From Novosphingobium organovorum (GTDB lineage: Bacteria > Pseudomonadota > Alphaproteobacteria > Sphingomonadales > Sphingomonadaceae): a DNA stretch of 46,331 nucleotides. The DNA lies in NCBI RefSeq assembly GCF_022832435.1, contig NZ_JALHLF010000020.1, positions 1 to 46,331 of the forward strand, given 5' to 3'. Of the stretch, positions 8,699 to 17,287 are shown in pieces. The position numbers and the translations under genes were made by a program. A model generated the notes under the pieces. The model was given only the letters and a program-made list of their open reading frames with translations, was not told the origin of the DNA and ran no database searches. How positions within the stretch are numbered: the first letter of the stretch is position 1; the number at the start of each line of letters is the position of its first letter.

Positions 8699-10771
8699 TT
8701 GTCCTTGTTCCGCCTTCGTCTTTCCCTGCGCGTGGCATCGCGCGCGGCTTCCGTGCTGGCCCTGGGAGCGCTGACCAGTGTCGGGGCCACTATCGCCGCG
8801 GCCGAGGAGGGGCCAAGGGTGATGACGGCGGTCGATCTTCTCAACCTGGCGCGGGCCAGCAGTCCAATGCCTTCGCCGGACGGTTCGGCCATCCTCTACC
8901 GCGTAAGCCACGCCGACTGGGACAAGAACAAGGCGGTGAGCGAGCTGTGGCGCCTCGATGCGGCGGGCGGTGCCCCGCGCCGGATGCTGGCCGATGCCGG
9001 TTCGCACGCCAGCTGGTCGCCCGATGGTCGCGCGATCGCCTTCGTCGACACGCGCGAGGGAGACAAGACTGCGCAGATCTATCTCCTCGCCGCTGACGGG
9101 GGCGAGGCGCGGCGTCTTTCCGCGCTCGACACCGCGCCTTCGGACCTCGTCTGGTCGGACGATGGCAAGGCGCTGTTCTTCCTCGCCAATGTGCCCCAGA
9201 GCAAGGAACGCACGGCGCGCCTGAAGGCCAAGGACGACATGGTGCCGTTCGAAGAGCCGCTCGACCACAAGGCGCTTTGGCGGCTCGACCTTGCCGATGG
9301 CGCTGCCCCCGCCAAGGCGCAGCGCGTGGTCGAGGGCGGTTTCGACGTGCGTGCCTTCGATCGGGTGGGCGGCGCGCACGGGGGACGGATCGTCTACCGC
9401 CGTGCGGCCTCAGGCCTGCTCGACGACCAGTCGGCTTCCGAGCTCTACCTCCATGTGGACGGTGCGCCCGACCGGCGCCTCACCGACAACGACTACAACG
9501 AGACGGAGCTCAGGCTCGCCCCCGATGGCCGCTCGGCGCTGTTCATCGCGACCGCGAAGGGGGGGCGTTACGGCACTTTCAATCCCAATCTTTTCGTCCT
9601 CGATCTGGCCTCGGGGGCGGTGCGCGAAATGGCTGCGGGACCGGACTGGGCGGTCAAGGAGGCAATCTGGTCCGCCGATGGCCGCACGATCTACTTTACC
9701 GCGCAAGACGGCGTGCGCACCACGCTCCAGGCGGTGGACCTTGCCCATGACCGGGTGACGAGGCTTGTCGGCGGCGACGCGGTGATCGGTGGCATTGCGC
9801 TCTCACGCGACGGCCATACGCTGGGCTTTGCGCAGCGCACCTCTGCGCGCCCCGAGGAAATCGTCACGTTCGACCCGGCGCGGCCGCGGCCGATCCAGCG
9901 CACCCATCTGCACGACGATCTGGCCAGCCGCTTCCGCCTGCCGCGTCAGGAGGCGATCCACTGGACCACACGCGATGGGCAGAAGCTGGAAGGGCTGCTG
10001 ACCTATCCGCTCGATTACCAGCCGGGCAAACGCTACCCGCTGATCGTGCAGAGCCACGGGGGGCCGCGCTCGGCCGATCAGTTCAACCTCTTTGCCTATT
10101 CGCGCTTCCTGCCGCTGCTCACCGCGCGCGGGGCCATGGTGCTGAGCGTCAATTATCGCGGCGGCACGGGTTATGGCGACACTTTCCTTCAGGGCATGAA
10201 CGCGGGCTATTTCCGCCTGGCCGACAAGGATGTGCTGTCGGGCGTGGACGAACTCGTCGCGCGCGGGCTGGCCGATCCCGATCGTCTGGGCATGATGGGC
10301 TGGAGCGCAGGCGGGCACATGACCGCGCGGCTCGAAACCGTGACCGACCGTTTCAAGGCTGCCGTGGTCGGCGCAGGCGCGGTCGACTGGCCTTCGATGT
10401 ACCTCACCTCGGACACGCGCTGGCAGCGCAAGGAGTGGTTCGTCACCCCGCCTTACGGGACTACCGCGCGGCGCGATCTCTATCAGGACTATTCGCCGCT
10501 TGCCGCGGTCGACAAGGTGACAACCCCCACGCTGATCCTGGCCGGCGCCGAGGATGAGCGCGTGCCTTCCAGCCAGTCGGTCATGTACTACCGCGCGCTC
10601 AAGGCGCTGGGTGTGGAAAGCCGGCTCTATCTCGCCCCGCGTGAACCGCACAATTTCCGCGAACTGCGCCACCGCCTGTTCCAGATCAACGCGCAGGTCG
10701 AATGGTTCTCGCGGCTCGTGCTCGGGTTGGACTTCACGCCCGAAGAGGCTCCCGAACCCGCTGACAGCTGA
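8699..10771 (+). CDS. S9 family prolyl-oligopeptidase/acylaminoacyl-peptidase-like enzyme (secreted)
   Basis: Serine peptidase of 690 residues, predicted periplasmic from its N-terminal signal sequence (cleavage near TIAAA-EEG). Residues about 45-390 form a propeller of SPDG/SWSPDGRAIAF-type repeats. The C-terminal alpha/beta-hydrolase domain carries the nucleophile motif GWSAGG (Ser about 536), Asp about 619 in AGAEDERVP and His about 651 in PREPHNF. HGGPRSADQF is the oxyanion-loop region. The TTG start is supported by GGGAG seven bases upstream. It follows the TonB receptor in the same direction, separated by terminator-like hairpins. Sigma-FecR-receptor-S9 order recalls lasso-peptide isopeptidase loci, but no lasso biosynthetic genes are seen here and the N-terminal motifs are those of general S9 enzymes. 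Confidence 0.92.
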   Translation: MSLFRLRLSLRVASRAASVLALGALTSVGATIAAAEEGPRVMTAVDLLNLARASSPMPSPDGSAILYRVSHADWDKNKAVSELWRLDAAGGAPRRMLADAGSHASWSPDGRAIAFVDTREGDKTAQIYLLAADGGEARRLSALDTAPSDLVWSDDGKALFFLANVPQSKERTARLKAKDDMVPFEEPLDHKALWRLDLADGAAPAKAQRVVEGGFDVRAFDRVGGAHGGRIVYRRAASGLLDDQSASELYLHVDGAPDRRLTDNDYNETELRLAPDGRSALFIATAKGGRYGTFNPNLFVLDLASGAVREMAAGPDWAVKEAIWSADGRTIYFTAQDGVRTTLQAVDLAHDRVTRLVGGDAVIGGIALSRDGHTLGFAQRTSARPEEIVTFDPARPRPIQRTHLHDDLASRFRLPRQEAIHWTTRDGQKLEGLLTYPLDYQPGKRYPLIVQSHGGPRSADQFNLFAYSRFLPLLTARGAMVLSVNYRGGTGYGDTFLQGMNAGYFRLADKDVLSGVDELVARGLADPDRLGMMGWSAGGHMTARLETVTDRFKAAVVGAGAVDWPSMYLTSDTRWQRKEWFVTPPYGTTARRDLYQDYSPLAAVDKVTTPTLILAGAEDERVPSSQSVMYYRALKALGVESRLYLAPREPHNFRELRHRLFQINAQVEWFSRLVLGLDFTPEEAPEPADS

Positions 10772-10801
10772 GCGCTTCGGGGGCCAGAGGACGCGCGGAC
10801 C

Positions 10802-12241
10802 TTACGGGCCGATGTCACCCGAGCCGCCCTTGAGGACATGGCCCGTGCGCGTGCCGAAGCCGAGCTTGCGCGCGACCCGCTCGTCCCAGTCGTAAGGGTC
10901 GGCGTGGATCACCGGCTCGCCGTGATCGTCAAGGTAGACGGTCTGGTAGAGCAGGCGCACCGGGATGGCGTGGGGAAGCGACACGAAGCTTTCCTTGCCG
11001 CTCTGGCGCGCCTTGTCCCAATCTTCGCGAACGCCTTCGTCGCTGGCGATCCGCGCGGCAAATCCGGTCGCGTCGTCCACCCGCACGCAGCCGTGGCTGC
11101 GCTGGCGCTGGACTTCGCCGAACAGCGCCTTGGCGGGGGTGTCGTGCAGGTAGATGGCGTGCTCGTTCTGCATGTCGAACTTGACGAGGCCGAGAGAATT
11201 GTCTGGGCCGGATTGCTGCACGATCCAGCCGTCCTTCATCGCCATGTCGTGCGCCTTGAGATAGCCTGCGCCCTTGCCGGCGAACTCGCTCTCCTGGATC
11301 GAGCGCGGCACGGTCCAGGTCGGGTTGGCGACGAGGCGGAAGATCGGGGAACCAAGCTGCGGGGTTTCCTTGCCCGGTTCGCCCACCACCGCCTTGCGGC
11401 TGTCGACCAGCTTGCCGTCCCGCCAGTAGGCGAGCCGGGCGATCGCGGTGTTGACGTCGATGCGGGTCTTGGGCGGATCGCGCTCGAGCCAGCGCAGCCG
11501 CTCCATCGCGACGGCGAGCGCACGGGCGCGATCCTGGTCGGAAAGATTGAGAATGCCCAGCGCGTCGGCGCCGATCACGCCATCGGGCTTGATGCCGTAA
11601 TCGGCCTGCATTCGCTTGACCGCGGCGACCATGGCATCGCTGTAGCGATCGCCTTGTGGCGGCGGGGCGGAGAGATAGTCCGAGGCGATCAGCTGGCGCG
11701 CGATCGCGGGGATGCGTGGGTCGCTGGCGCCGGGCCGCAGCGCCTCGGGCGCGGCGGGAATGGCGGGTGAGGGTCTTGCGTCGGGTGCGCGCAGCGCCAG
11801 ATAGGCGTGCGAAAGCGCGGTGTAGGCCGGCCCTTGCGGGGCAAGGCCGTTCAGCCAGTCAGCCAGCTTTCCCTCGGCCAGCGCCCTGGCGAGCCCGGCC
11901 TTGAGGTCGGGGTCGGGGCGGGGAATGGTGTAGAGGTCGTAGAGCTTGGTCGGGTCGCTCGCACCGCGCGCGAGGGCGGCGGCATAGCGCAGCGCCGTGC
12001 GGGTCAGCGCGGCGCGCCCCTCTGCGCTGTCGGGATCGGCGCTGGCATCGAAATCGAGGTGGTCGAGGCCATGCGCGGCGCGCCCGGCGATGGCGCCGCG
12101 CAGCGCCTTGGCGCCGCGCGTGTCCCAGTTGTCCGCCGGATTTCCCGATGGGTCCGCGGCGTTTTGAGGCTCGGTGGCGCCACAGGCCGCAAGCGGGGGC
12201 ACCAGGGTCAGGGCCACAAGGGCGGCTATCGTCTTTCGCAC
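10802..12241 (-). CDS. L,D-transpeptidase of the YcbB (LdtD) type, putative lipoprotein
   Basis: Cell-wall enzyme of 479 residues expected to form 3-3 cross-links in peptidoglycan in the periplasm. A lipoprotein-like signal ends in LAAC with Cys at residue 20. A helical N-terminal region, a peptidoglycan-binding motif at about 195-232 (AAVKRMQADYGIKPDGVIGADAL) and a YkuD catalytic domain from about 262 follow. The active site is SHGCVRVDD with catalytic Cys 385, preceded by HAIYLHDTP. It ends 30 bp from the convergent S9 peptidase gene. The next gene upstream on the same strand encodes a second, unrelated L,D-transpeptidase-like protein, so this is a small cell-wall locus. Confidence 0.92.
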   Translation of the reverse strand: MRKTIAALVALTLVPPLAACGATEPQNAADPSGNPADNWDTRGAKALRGAIAGRAAHGLDHLDFDASADPDSAEGRAALTRTALRYAAALARGASDPTKLYDLYTIPRPDPDLKAGLARALAEGKLADWLNGLAPQGPAYTALSHAYLALRAPDARPSPAIPAAPEALRPGASDPRIPAIARQLIASDYLSAPPPQGDRYSDAMVAAVKRMQADYGIKPDGVIGADALGILNLSDQDRARALAVAMERLRWLERDPPKTRIDVNTAIARLAYWRDGKLVDSRKAVVGEPGKETPQLGSPIFRLVANPTWTVPRSIQESEFAGKGAGYLKAHDMAMKDGWIVQQSGPDNSLGLVKFDMQNEHAIYLHDTPAKALFGEVQRQRSHGCVRVDDATGFAARIASDEGVREDWDKARQSGKESFVSLPHAIPVRLLYQTVYLDDHGEPVIHADPYDWDERVARKLGFGTRTGHVLKGGSGDIGP

Positions 12242-12335
12242 GGCGTTCTCCCGATCGTGATGATCGTGAAACGGTGCAGGCGGGGCATTGTTTCACGCCG
12301 TCCGGCGCGCTGGCGGTGCGAGGCGCTCGCTTTCG

Positions 12336-13049
12336 TCAGGCCTGGTCGGCGTAGATCAGGCGGCCTTCGCCCAGAAAGGACAGGACCTCGGGCAGCTTTG
12401 CCTCGCCTACCGCAAAGCAGCCCTGGCTGCGTCCCAGCATCCCGTGCGTGCGCAGCATGTCGGCGTTGGCGTACCACGCTCCGTGCAGCACGATGGCGCG
12501 TTCGAAGGCGTTGTCGTTGGTGGGGTCGAGCCCGCGCAGGCGCTGCGAACGTCCGTGCTTGCCGACGTAGGGATCGGCCGTGACGAACGCCCCCCGGCTC
12601 GAGGCGTTGGAGCCGGGCACATTGGAAAAGCGCTGGAGAAAGCCGGTATGCGCCGGATCGGAACCCGAGCCGTGCGCCACCAGCAAGCCGCGCGCCGTCC
12701 CGGCCTCTAGGTCGATCAGGTGCAGGCGCGGCTCTGCCGAGGATGCGTCGAAATCGACCAGCGCGATACGGTCGCGGCGGGTGATCCTGGCGGCGTGGGT
12801 GTCGAGCGCGGCTCTGGCCTTGGTCAGTAGCGCTGCGGGGACCGAGGGGTAGGCCAGCTCGGGCGGCGGGGCCGGGGTCGACGCGCGGGGTGCGATCGGG
12901 GGCGCAACGGGGGCTGGGGGGACGGCCCGTGTTCCAGGCTCTGCCAGCAAGCCCTTGAACGATTGGCCAAAGTAAAGCGCGCCAAGCGCGGCCATGCCGC
13001 CCGATGCGAGCATCGAACGGCGGTTGATCTGCAACGTTTCATCCGCCAT
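12336..13049 (-). CDS. Murein L,D-transpeptidase catalytic-domain family protein (YkuD_2)
   Basis: Exported protein of 237 residues of the family with a YkuD-like catalytic core. The N-terminus has a twin-arginine-like export signal (NRRSMLASGGMAALGALYF) and then a Pro/Ala-rich linker at about 40-65. The core carries AIVLHGAWYA (His 189) and the nucleophile motif GRSQGCFAV (Cys 211), matching the histidine and cysteine of L,D-transpeptidases. The central stretch FLQRFSNVPGSNASSRGAFV is typical of this subfamily. It is separated by 94 bp from the downstream YcbB-type gene on the same strand. Whether it works on peptidoglycan or is a paralogue with another role is not clear from sequence. Confidence 0.88.
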   Translation of the reverse strand: MADETLQINRRSMLASGGMAALGALYFGQSFKGLLAEPGTRAVPPAPVAPPIAPRASTPAPPPELAYPSVPAALLTKARAALDTHAARITRRDRIALVDFDASSAEPRLHLIDLEAGTARGLLVAHGSGSDPAHTGFLQRFSNVPGSNASSRGAFVTADPYVGKHGRSQRLRGLDPTNDNAFERAIVLHGAWYANADMLRTHGMLGRSQGCFAVGEAKLPEVLSFLGEGRLIYADQA

Positions 13050-13204
13050 GCGGTTCCCGTTAGCAGGCGAAATATGAATAGAACTCTAATGAAGTGATTG
13101 AAAACAAAAACTAAAAAAGTTCAAAACTGCACACTTCGCGCGACCGATGGGCACGTTTTTACGGTTTTTTCGCCGCTTGGGCGTTCGCTTGCCTGTCGTG
13201 TCCT

Positions 13205-13654
13205 CTACATCGGACGATGCGAAAGCGCGACGGCGTTGGTCATCGCCAGCGCGGGCAGGCGGATACCCATGCTGCACAGCGCTTGGGCGGCCGGACAAAT
13301 CGCAGCGGTAAGCCGCGCCGCTTGCTCCGCGTTGGCGGTCGACGGGCGGCCGGGCACCGGCGCGATCGGTGGCAGGAGCTTGCGCTGCGCTCGGGCCAGC
13401 CAGGCAAGGACCCGCACCTCGTCGGCGCTCAGCCATTGGGCCTCGGGCTCGCGGATTTCGAGCGCGGCCTCGCCAAGGCGCGAGGCTAATGCGTGGAGCG
13501 CGTGCAGCGCGCGGAGATCGCCGCCGAGCGCGGTGATCTCCGCGTGGGCCTCGGCCTGCGCCGCGCCTGTTCCGGCAAGGCCGCGCAGGATGCGCAGCAC
13601 CCTCTGTTCGCGCAGCGCGCGGCGACGCAGCATGAAGGCGGTGATGCCGGTCAT
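13205..13654 (-). CDS. Hypothetical protein, last gene of the iron-uptake operon
   Basis: Small protein of 149 residues that I do not recognise. It has a basic N-terminus (FMLRRRALREQRVLRILRGL), an Ala/Leu-rich helical middle and the phrase LSADEVRVLAWLARAQRKLLPP. Two cysteines lie near the end. No transmembrane segment or signal peptide is obvious. Its ATG overlaps the stop codon of the upstream FecR/TonB-like frame by four bases (ATGA), so it was translationally coupled to the TonB C-terminal part. This suggests a job linked to TonB energisation or to the receptor, but that is guilt by association only. The 150 bp beyond its stop are A/T-rich and contain T-tracts on the minus strand that could end transcription. 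Confidence 0.6.
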   Translation of the reverse strand: MTGITAFMLRRRALREQRVLRILRGLAGTGAAQAEAHAEITALGGDLRALHALHALASRLGEAALEIREPEAQWLSADEVRVLAWLARAQRKLLPPIAPVPGRPSTANAEQAARLTAAICPAAQALCSMGIRLPALAMTNAVALSHRPM

Positions 13655-14464
13655 CGCAGCCGAAACGCCACGGGAAGCGTCAATTCGACCCGTTCGGGCA
13701 TGTCGGGCGGGATGGCGGGAAGCGGCTGTGCGCGTTCGAGCGTGTCGATCGCGGCGCGATCAAGCTCGAACGAGCCTGATCCGCGCGCGATCCGCATGGC
13801 AAGGACCCGGCCAGTCCGGTCCATCGTGACGTGGAGCGTGACGGTGCCTTCGCGGCGCGCAGCCCGGCGGTCCCGGCCCGCCTCGACCTCGAACGGACGG
13901 GCGCGATCACGATGGACGTCGAACCAGGCCTCGCCGCGCAGCAGGTGCACACGCCGCTTGGCTGGCCCGATGGCGCTGTCGGGGGCGAGATGCACGCGGC
14001 TGCCATCCTCCAGCCGCACGATGCGGGTGGTGGCGGTGGTGGTTAGGGCATCGGCGCTGCACGCGCAGCAGTGCCTGCGGGGCGGCAAGCCCGGTGAGCG
14101 CAACGCAGGCGGCAAGCGCGGAGACCGCCATCCACCGGCGGGGCGCGGTGGTGGGGCGTAGCCGACGCGCGCTCGACCGCCGCAGCGCCTTCGTGCGCGG
14201 CCGGCGTGCCGGGTGGGGCGTGCCTGTAACGCGTTTAACGTGGGGCTGGGCCACCGTGCAGGCGGGCGCCAGGTGGTCAAGCAGGGCCGCGACACGCCGC
14301 GTTTCCTCCCAGGCCTGCTGGCAGGTCGGGCCTTGCGCCAGCCAGCGCGCGAAGGCCGCCTGCACGGCCTCATCCTGCGGCGCGTCGTCAAGCCGGACCA
14401 GCCAGGCCGAAGCCTCTCGTCCGGCCTCGCCGCGCAATGGGGTGGTTTCGCTGGCCGCGTTCAT
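13651..14464 (-). pseudogene. Frameshifted FecR fused to a TonB C-terminal domain (chimeric remnant)
   Basis: Starting at the ATG at 14464, the frame encodes a FecR N-terminal domain (ASAWLVRLDDAPQDEAVQ, AFARWLAQGPTCQQAWEETR) and a transmembrane segment (WMAVSALAACVALTGLAA). Near 14050-14056 the reading frame must skip one base. After that the FecR fold continues in the next frame (TRIVRLEDGSRVHLAPDSAI, VHLLRGEAWFDVHRDRARPF). At about 13876 FecR similarity stops abruptly after FEVEAG. The last 74 residues are a TonB C-terminal domain (EGTVTLHVTMDRTGRVLAMR, SFELDRAAIDTLERAQPLP, ELTLPVAFRL). A FecR normally continues with the rest of its periplasmic domain and STN-like tail; a TonB normally has its own N-terminal anchor. 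The simplest reading is a deletion that joined adjacent fecR and tonB genes, plus a one-base frameshift. A genuine fusion with a sequencing error is the alternative. Confidence 0.8.
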
Positions 14465-14588
14465 CTGCCGTTCCTGTGCCCTTTTACCCTGTGCTCTGGG
14501 CGTGCCGCGCGCTCCGGGGATTGTTGCCCTGACCCTAGAGACGCCGCGAGGCGGGAGATTTCCGGAAAAAAAGAGCATTCGCGGCGGC

Positions 14589-15092
14589 TCAGGGGCGCCT
14601 GAGTGCGCTCTTGCAGGCTTCGAGCGCCTCGATCACCAGTTCGGAGGCGCGGCTTTTCGAGATACCCAGGTGCACGGCGATCTCGACGAGTTTGCGGCCT
14701 TCGAAGCGGTGCATCTCGAAGGCGCGGCGGGTGCGCTCTGGCAACGCCTCGAGCGCCCGGCGCGCGGTGGCCAGTTCGTCGCTGGCCTCGGCCTGCATTG
14801 CCGGGGAGGGCTGGGGGCTGGCGACACGCTGGACATCGGCATCGGCCGGAGCGAACAGGCGGCTTTCCCGGCCATGGCGGCGCTGCCGGTCGCGCGCGAG
14901 GTTGTGGACGATGCGAAAGAGATAGCGCACCGGTTCCTCCAGCGCCTCGCTGCGCGTCTTGGGGCGAAAGCGCAGCCAGGCTTCCTGGACCAGATCCTCC
15001 GCATCCGTGAGGCTGCCGGTCAACCGCTCGGCGTAGCGCAGCAGCGCGCCGTGCGCGGAAAGGAAGACCTTTATGGCATCGGCTTCGGACAC
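14589..15092 (-). CDS. FecI-like ECF sigma factor of the siderophore operon
   Basis: ECF sigma factor of 167 residues. Region 2 shows YAERLTGSLTDAEDLVQEAW and EEPVRYLFRIVHNLARDRQR. Region 4 shows LEALPERTRRAFEMHRFEGR and the helix-turn-helix VEIAVHLGISKSRASELVI. The start is a GTG at 15092, 14 bp after the DUF3325 stop. FecI sigmas are usually upstream of their receptor; here it is fifth in the operon, behind the receptor and its membrane accessories. Its partner FecR gene, starting 124 bp downstream, is broken. The cognate receptor also lacks an STN domain, so the classic FecIR relay cannot work with these parts alone. Sigma family is confident; target genes are unknown. Confidence 0.9.
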   Translation of the reverse strand: MSEADAIKVFLSAHGALLRYAERLTGSLTDAEDLVQEAWLRFRPKTRSEALEEPVRYLFRIVHNLARDRQRRHGRESRLFAPADADVQRVASPQPSPAMQAEASDELATARRALEALPERTRRAFEMHRFEGRKLVEIAVHLGISKSRASELVIEALEACKSALRRP

Positions 15093-15106
15093 GCTTCAAG
15101 CCGCCC

Positions 15107-15379
15107 TCAGCGCGCGGCGCGCCAGTGCAGGACGGCCACGACCATCGCGGCGCCGAGCGAGAGGTGGCCGGTCCAGGCGATCGTCCCGAGCCCTGTGCCC
15201 AGCGTTGCGCCGTCGCCCCCGAGCGCGAGGGCCAGCAGCGCGACCCCGGCAGCGCGCCCCCGGCGGACTTCCCGCGGGGTGAGGGGACGGGCGAAGACGG
15301 TGTGCTGGTGGCGTTTCTGCGTGGCGCCCAGCGCCAGGAAGCCGAGCGCGCACAGGGCAATGGAAAGCAGATGGATCAT
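15107..15379 (-). CDS. DUF3325 membrane protein (iron-uptake accessory)
   Basis: Protein of 90 residues with about three hydrophobic helices: LLSIALCALGFLALGA at the N-terminus, AAGVALLALALGG in the middle and SLGAAMVVAVLHW at the end. Family DUF3325 is typically found beside PepSY proteins in siderophore operons. The phrase GATQKRHQHTVF and the length fit. Its ATG overlaps the PepSY gene stop by four bases (ATGA), a sign of translational coupling. Biochemical role is unknown; an inner-membrane helper of PepSY-linked siderophore reduction is the usual guess. Confidence 0.8.
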   Translation of the reverse strand: MIHLLSIALCALGFLALGATQKRHQHTVFARPLTPREVRRGRAAGVALLALALGGDGATLGTGLGTIAWTGHLSLGAAMVVAVLHWRAAR

Positions 15380-16953
15380 TGGCCGCGCACCGCCTTTCGC
15401 GGTCTGGACGGACGCGCCGGAGCACGTCCCGTCTTGCCGCTCTCGCCGCGCGCCTGCAGGGTGAACGCGCCGATCGCAAGGCACAGTCCGGTCGCGCAGA
15501 GGGTCAGGTCGAAGCCGGCAAAGAGCCAGTCGCCGCGCGCCAGGCTGGCGGGCAGCCCGCGCGCGGTGGTCAGCGCGTTGACGAAGGGCAGCGCGAGATA
15601 GAGCAGCCCGGTTGCGCCAAGCGTCTCCACCCAGGCCTTGCCGGGCGAACGCACGAGGCTCCAGACGAGCACCCCCGCCCAGGCGAGGAAGAAGGCGTGA
15701 ATTTCGCCCTCGGCGCGCTCGGCGAGATTGATCGGGAGCAGACGGTTGGCGAGGAAATAGGCTCCGATCGCGGCGGGAACGCCGACGATCGCGCCGATGT
15801 TGAGCCGTTCGACCAGCCAGAAGCCGAAGTGCGGACGGGCCGGATCGGGCAGGCGCTGGCGGCGCTTGACCGTCCACAGCACGAGCCCGGTGCCCACCAT
15901 CGCGGTGCCGGTCAGCCCGAACAGGAAATAGATCCAGCGCAGGGCCGTGTCGGCGAAGCGCCCCGCGTGCAGGCCCACCATCACGCTCTGCGTGGCGAGG
16001 CCCGCACCCTTCGCCTTGCTCTCGCCAAGCGGGGCGGCATCGGCCAGCCCATAGACTACCGTTTCGCCCGAAGTGCCGATCGCGGCGTGCGCCGCGCGGC
16101 GCAGCGTGATCGTGGCGGAGGCGTCGCCGGGATTGGCGATCGAGACGACCCCCACCGGCTTGCCGCCCCAGCGTGCCGAGGCCCGCTCTATCAGCGGGGC
16201 GATGGGCGGGAGAGGCATGGCCTTGCCGCTGCGCCCGGCGGGCGCGGAGGGGCCGTTGACGGCGTCGTAGAAATCGGCCCCGCGCGCGTAGTTGGCGGCA
16301 ATGCCGAAGGGCATGTAGAGCGTGGCGAGCGTGACCAGCCCGGTAAAGGTGATCATGGCGTGGAAAGGCAGGGCGAGCACCGCGCTCACGTTGTGCGCGT
16401 CGAGCCAGCTGCGCTGCCCCTTGCCCAGACGCAGGAGAAAGAAATCGGCGAAGATCTTCTTGTGGGTGATGACCCCCGAGATGATCGCGACGAGCATCGC
16501 CATGGCCGCGATCCCGACCAGATAGCGCGCCCAGATCACCGGCACGCCGTAGAGATCGAAATGGAACCGGTAGAGGAAGCTGCCGCCGCGCGTTTCGCGC
16601 AAGGCGGCGGGCTTGCCCTCGGCATCGAGCCGCGCCTGCGTGTCCTTGCGGTCCTGGGCGGGCGCATCGATGCCGGGCTGCCAGTAGACTTGCGTCGTCA
16701 GGCCGCGCGGGCCGGGCAGCGCGATGTACCAGCTGCGCGCGTCGGGAGCGACCTTGTGGAGATAGGCGATGGCGCCCTTGGCCGCGCGGGCCGGATCGCT
16801 TCGCCGGTCGATCTCGGGCTGCATCCAGTGGGTGATCTCGTCCTGGAAGTAGGAGACGGTGCCGGTTGCGAACATGGCGAAGAGCAGCCAGCCCAGCAGC
16901 AACCCCATCCAGGTGTGCAGCCAGGCCATGCTCTGGCGCAGATTCGGGTTCAT
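15376..16953 (-). CDS. PepSY-associated transmembrane protein (siderophore/iron reductase-like)
   Basis: Inner-membrane protein of 525 residues of the PepSY_TM family, implicated in handling imported ferric siderophores. It opens with MNPNLRQSMAWLHTWMGLLLGWLLFAMFATG. Here HTWMG and the following helix form the classic first segment with its conserved histidine. Further helices include VIWARYLVGIAAMAMLVAIISG with ITHKKIFADF, then HAMITFTGLVTLATLY, WIYFLFGLTGTAMVGTGLVLW and several at the C-terminus. The start at 16953 is preceded by a GGGAGGGCCC-type ribosome site and overlaps the DUF3649 stop (ATGA). It sits in the conserved order receptor, DUF3649, PepSY, DUF3325. Family is certain; enzymatic activity is not proven for it. 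Confidence 0.9.
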   Translation of the reverse strand: MNPNLRQSMAWLHTWMGLLLGWLLFAMFATGTVSYFQDEITHWMQPEIDRRSDPARAAKGAIAYLHKVAPDARSWYIALPGPRGLTTQVYWQPGIDAPAQDRKDTQARLDAEGKPAALRETRGGSFLYRFHFDLYGVPVIWARYLVGIAAMAMLVAIISGVITHKKIFADFFLLRLGKGQRSWLDAHNVSAVLALPFHAMITFTGLVTLATLYMPFGIAANYARGADFYDAVNGPSAPAGRSGKAMPLPPIAPLIERASARWGGKPVGVVSIANPGDASATITLRRAAHAAIGTSGETVVYGLADAAPLGESKAKGAGLATQSVMVGLHAGRFADTALRWIYFLFGLTGTAMVGTGLVLWTVKRRQRLPDPARPHFGFWLVERLNIGAIVGVPAAIGAYFLANRLLPINLAERAEGEIHAFFLAWAGVLVWSLVRSPGKAWVETLGATGLLYLALPFVNALTTARGLPASLARGDWLFAGFDLTLCATGLCLAIGAFTLQARGESGKTGRAPARPSRPRKAVRGQ

Positions 16954-17282
16954 AAGGGCCCTCCCGCGCCGGGCAGGCCAAGCCCGAGCAGCAGCGCGAG
17001 CGCGCCGCCGCACAGCACCAGCATCAGGCAGAGCCGTGCGGGCCGTTGCGCCGCGAAGATCACGATAACCAGCGCGGCGAAGAGCGCGAAGGAGAGGATG
17101 GTGGCCAGCGCGCTGGCCTCGGCGGGGTGCAGGCCCAGCGCCAGCACGCGGGCCAGCCATGCGGTGGCCAGCGCGCTCAGCGCGTAGTTGCCCAGCGTCG
17201 CGGCAAGGATGCGCAGGGGCACGTGGAAACGAAGCCACAGCGCGCTTCCGCCGGGCCTCGCGCGCGGGCGGGAATGGGCCAT
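16950..17282 (-). CDS. DUF3649 membrane protein (iron-uptake accessory)
   Basis: Protein of 110 residues with three predicted membrane helices: ILAATLGNYALSALATAWLA, ATILSFALFAALVIVIFAA and LCLMLVLCGGALALLLGLG. The N-terminus is basic. Size, helix pattern and position directly between a siderophore receptor and a PepSY protein match DUF3649. It starts five bases after the receptor stop and its own stop overlaps the PepSY start, so the set is one transcript. Function is not established; it probably works with the PepSY protein in the inner membrane. Confidence 0.8.
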   Translation of the reverse strand: MAHSRPRARPGGSALWLRFHVPLRILAATLGNYALSALATAWLARVLALGLHPAEASALATILSFALFAALVIVIFAAQRPARLCLMLVLCGGALALLLGLGLPGAGGPL

Positions 17283-17287
17283 GGGGG

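Noticed and set aside
3448..10771. Possible lasso-peptide cluster based on FecI-FecR-receptor-S9 order
   Set aside because: No precursor, cyclase or leader-processing gene was found, and the S9 N-terminus reads like general S9 peptidases.
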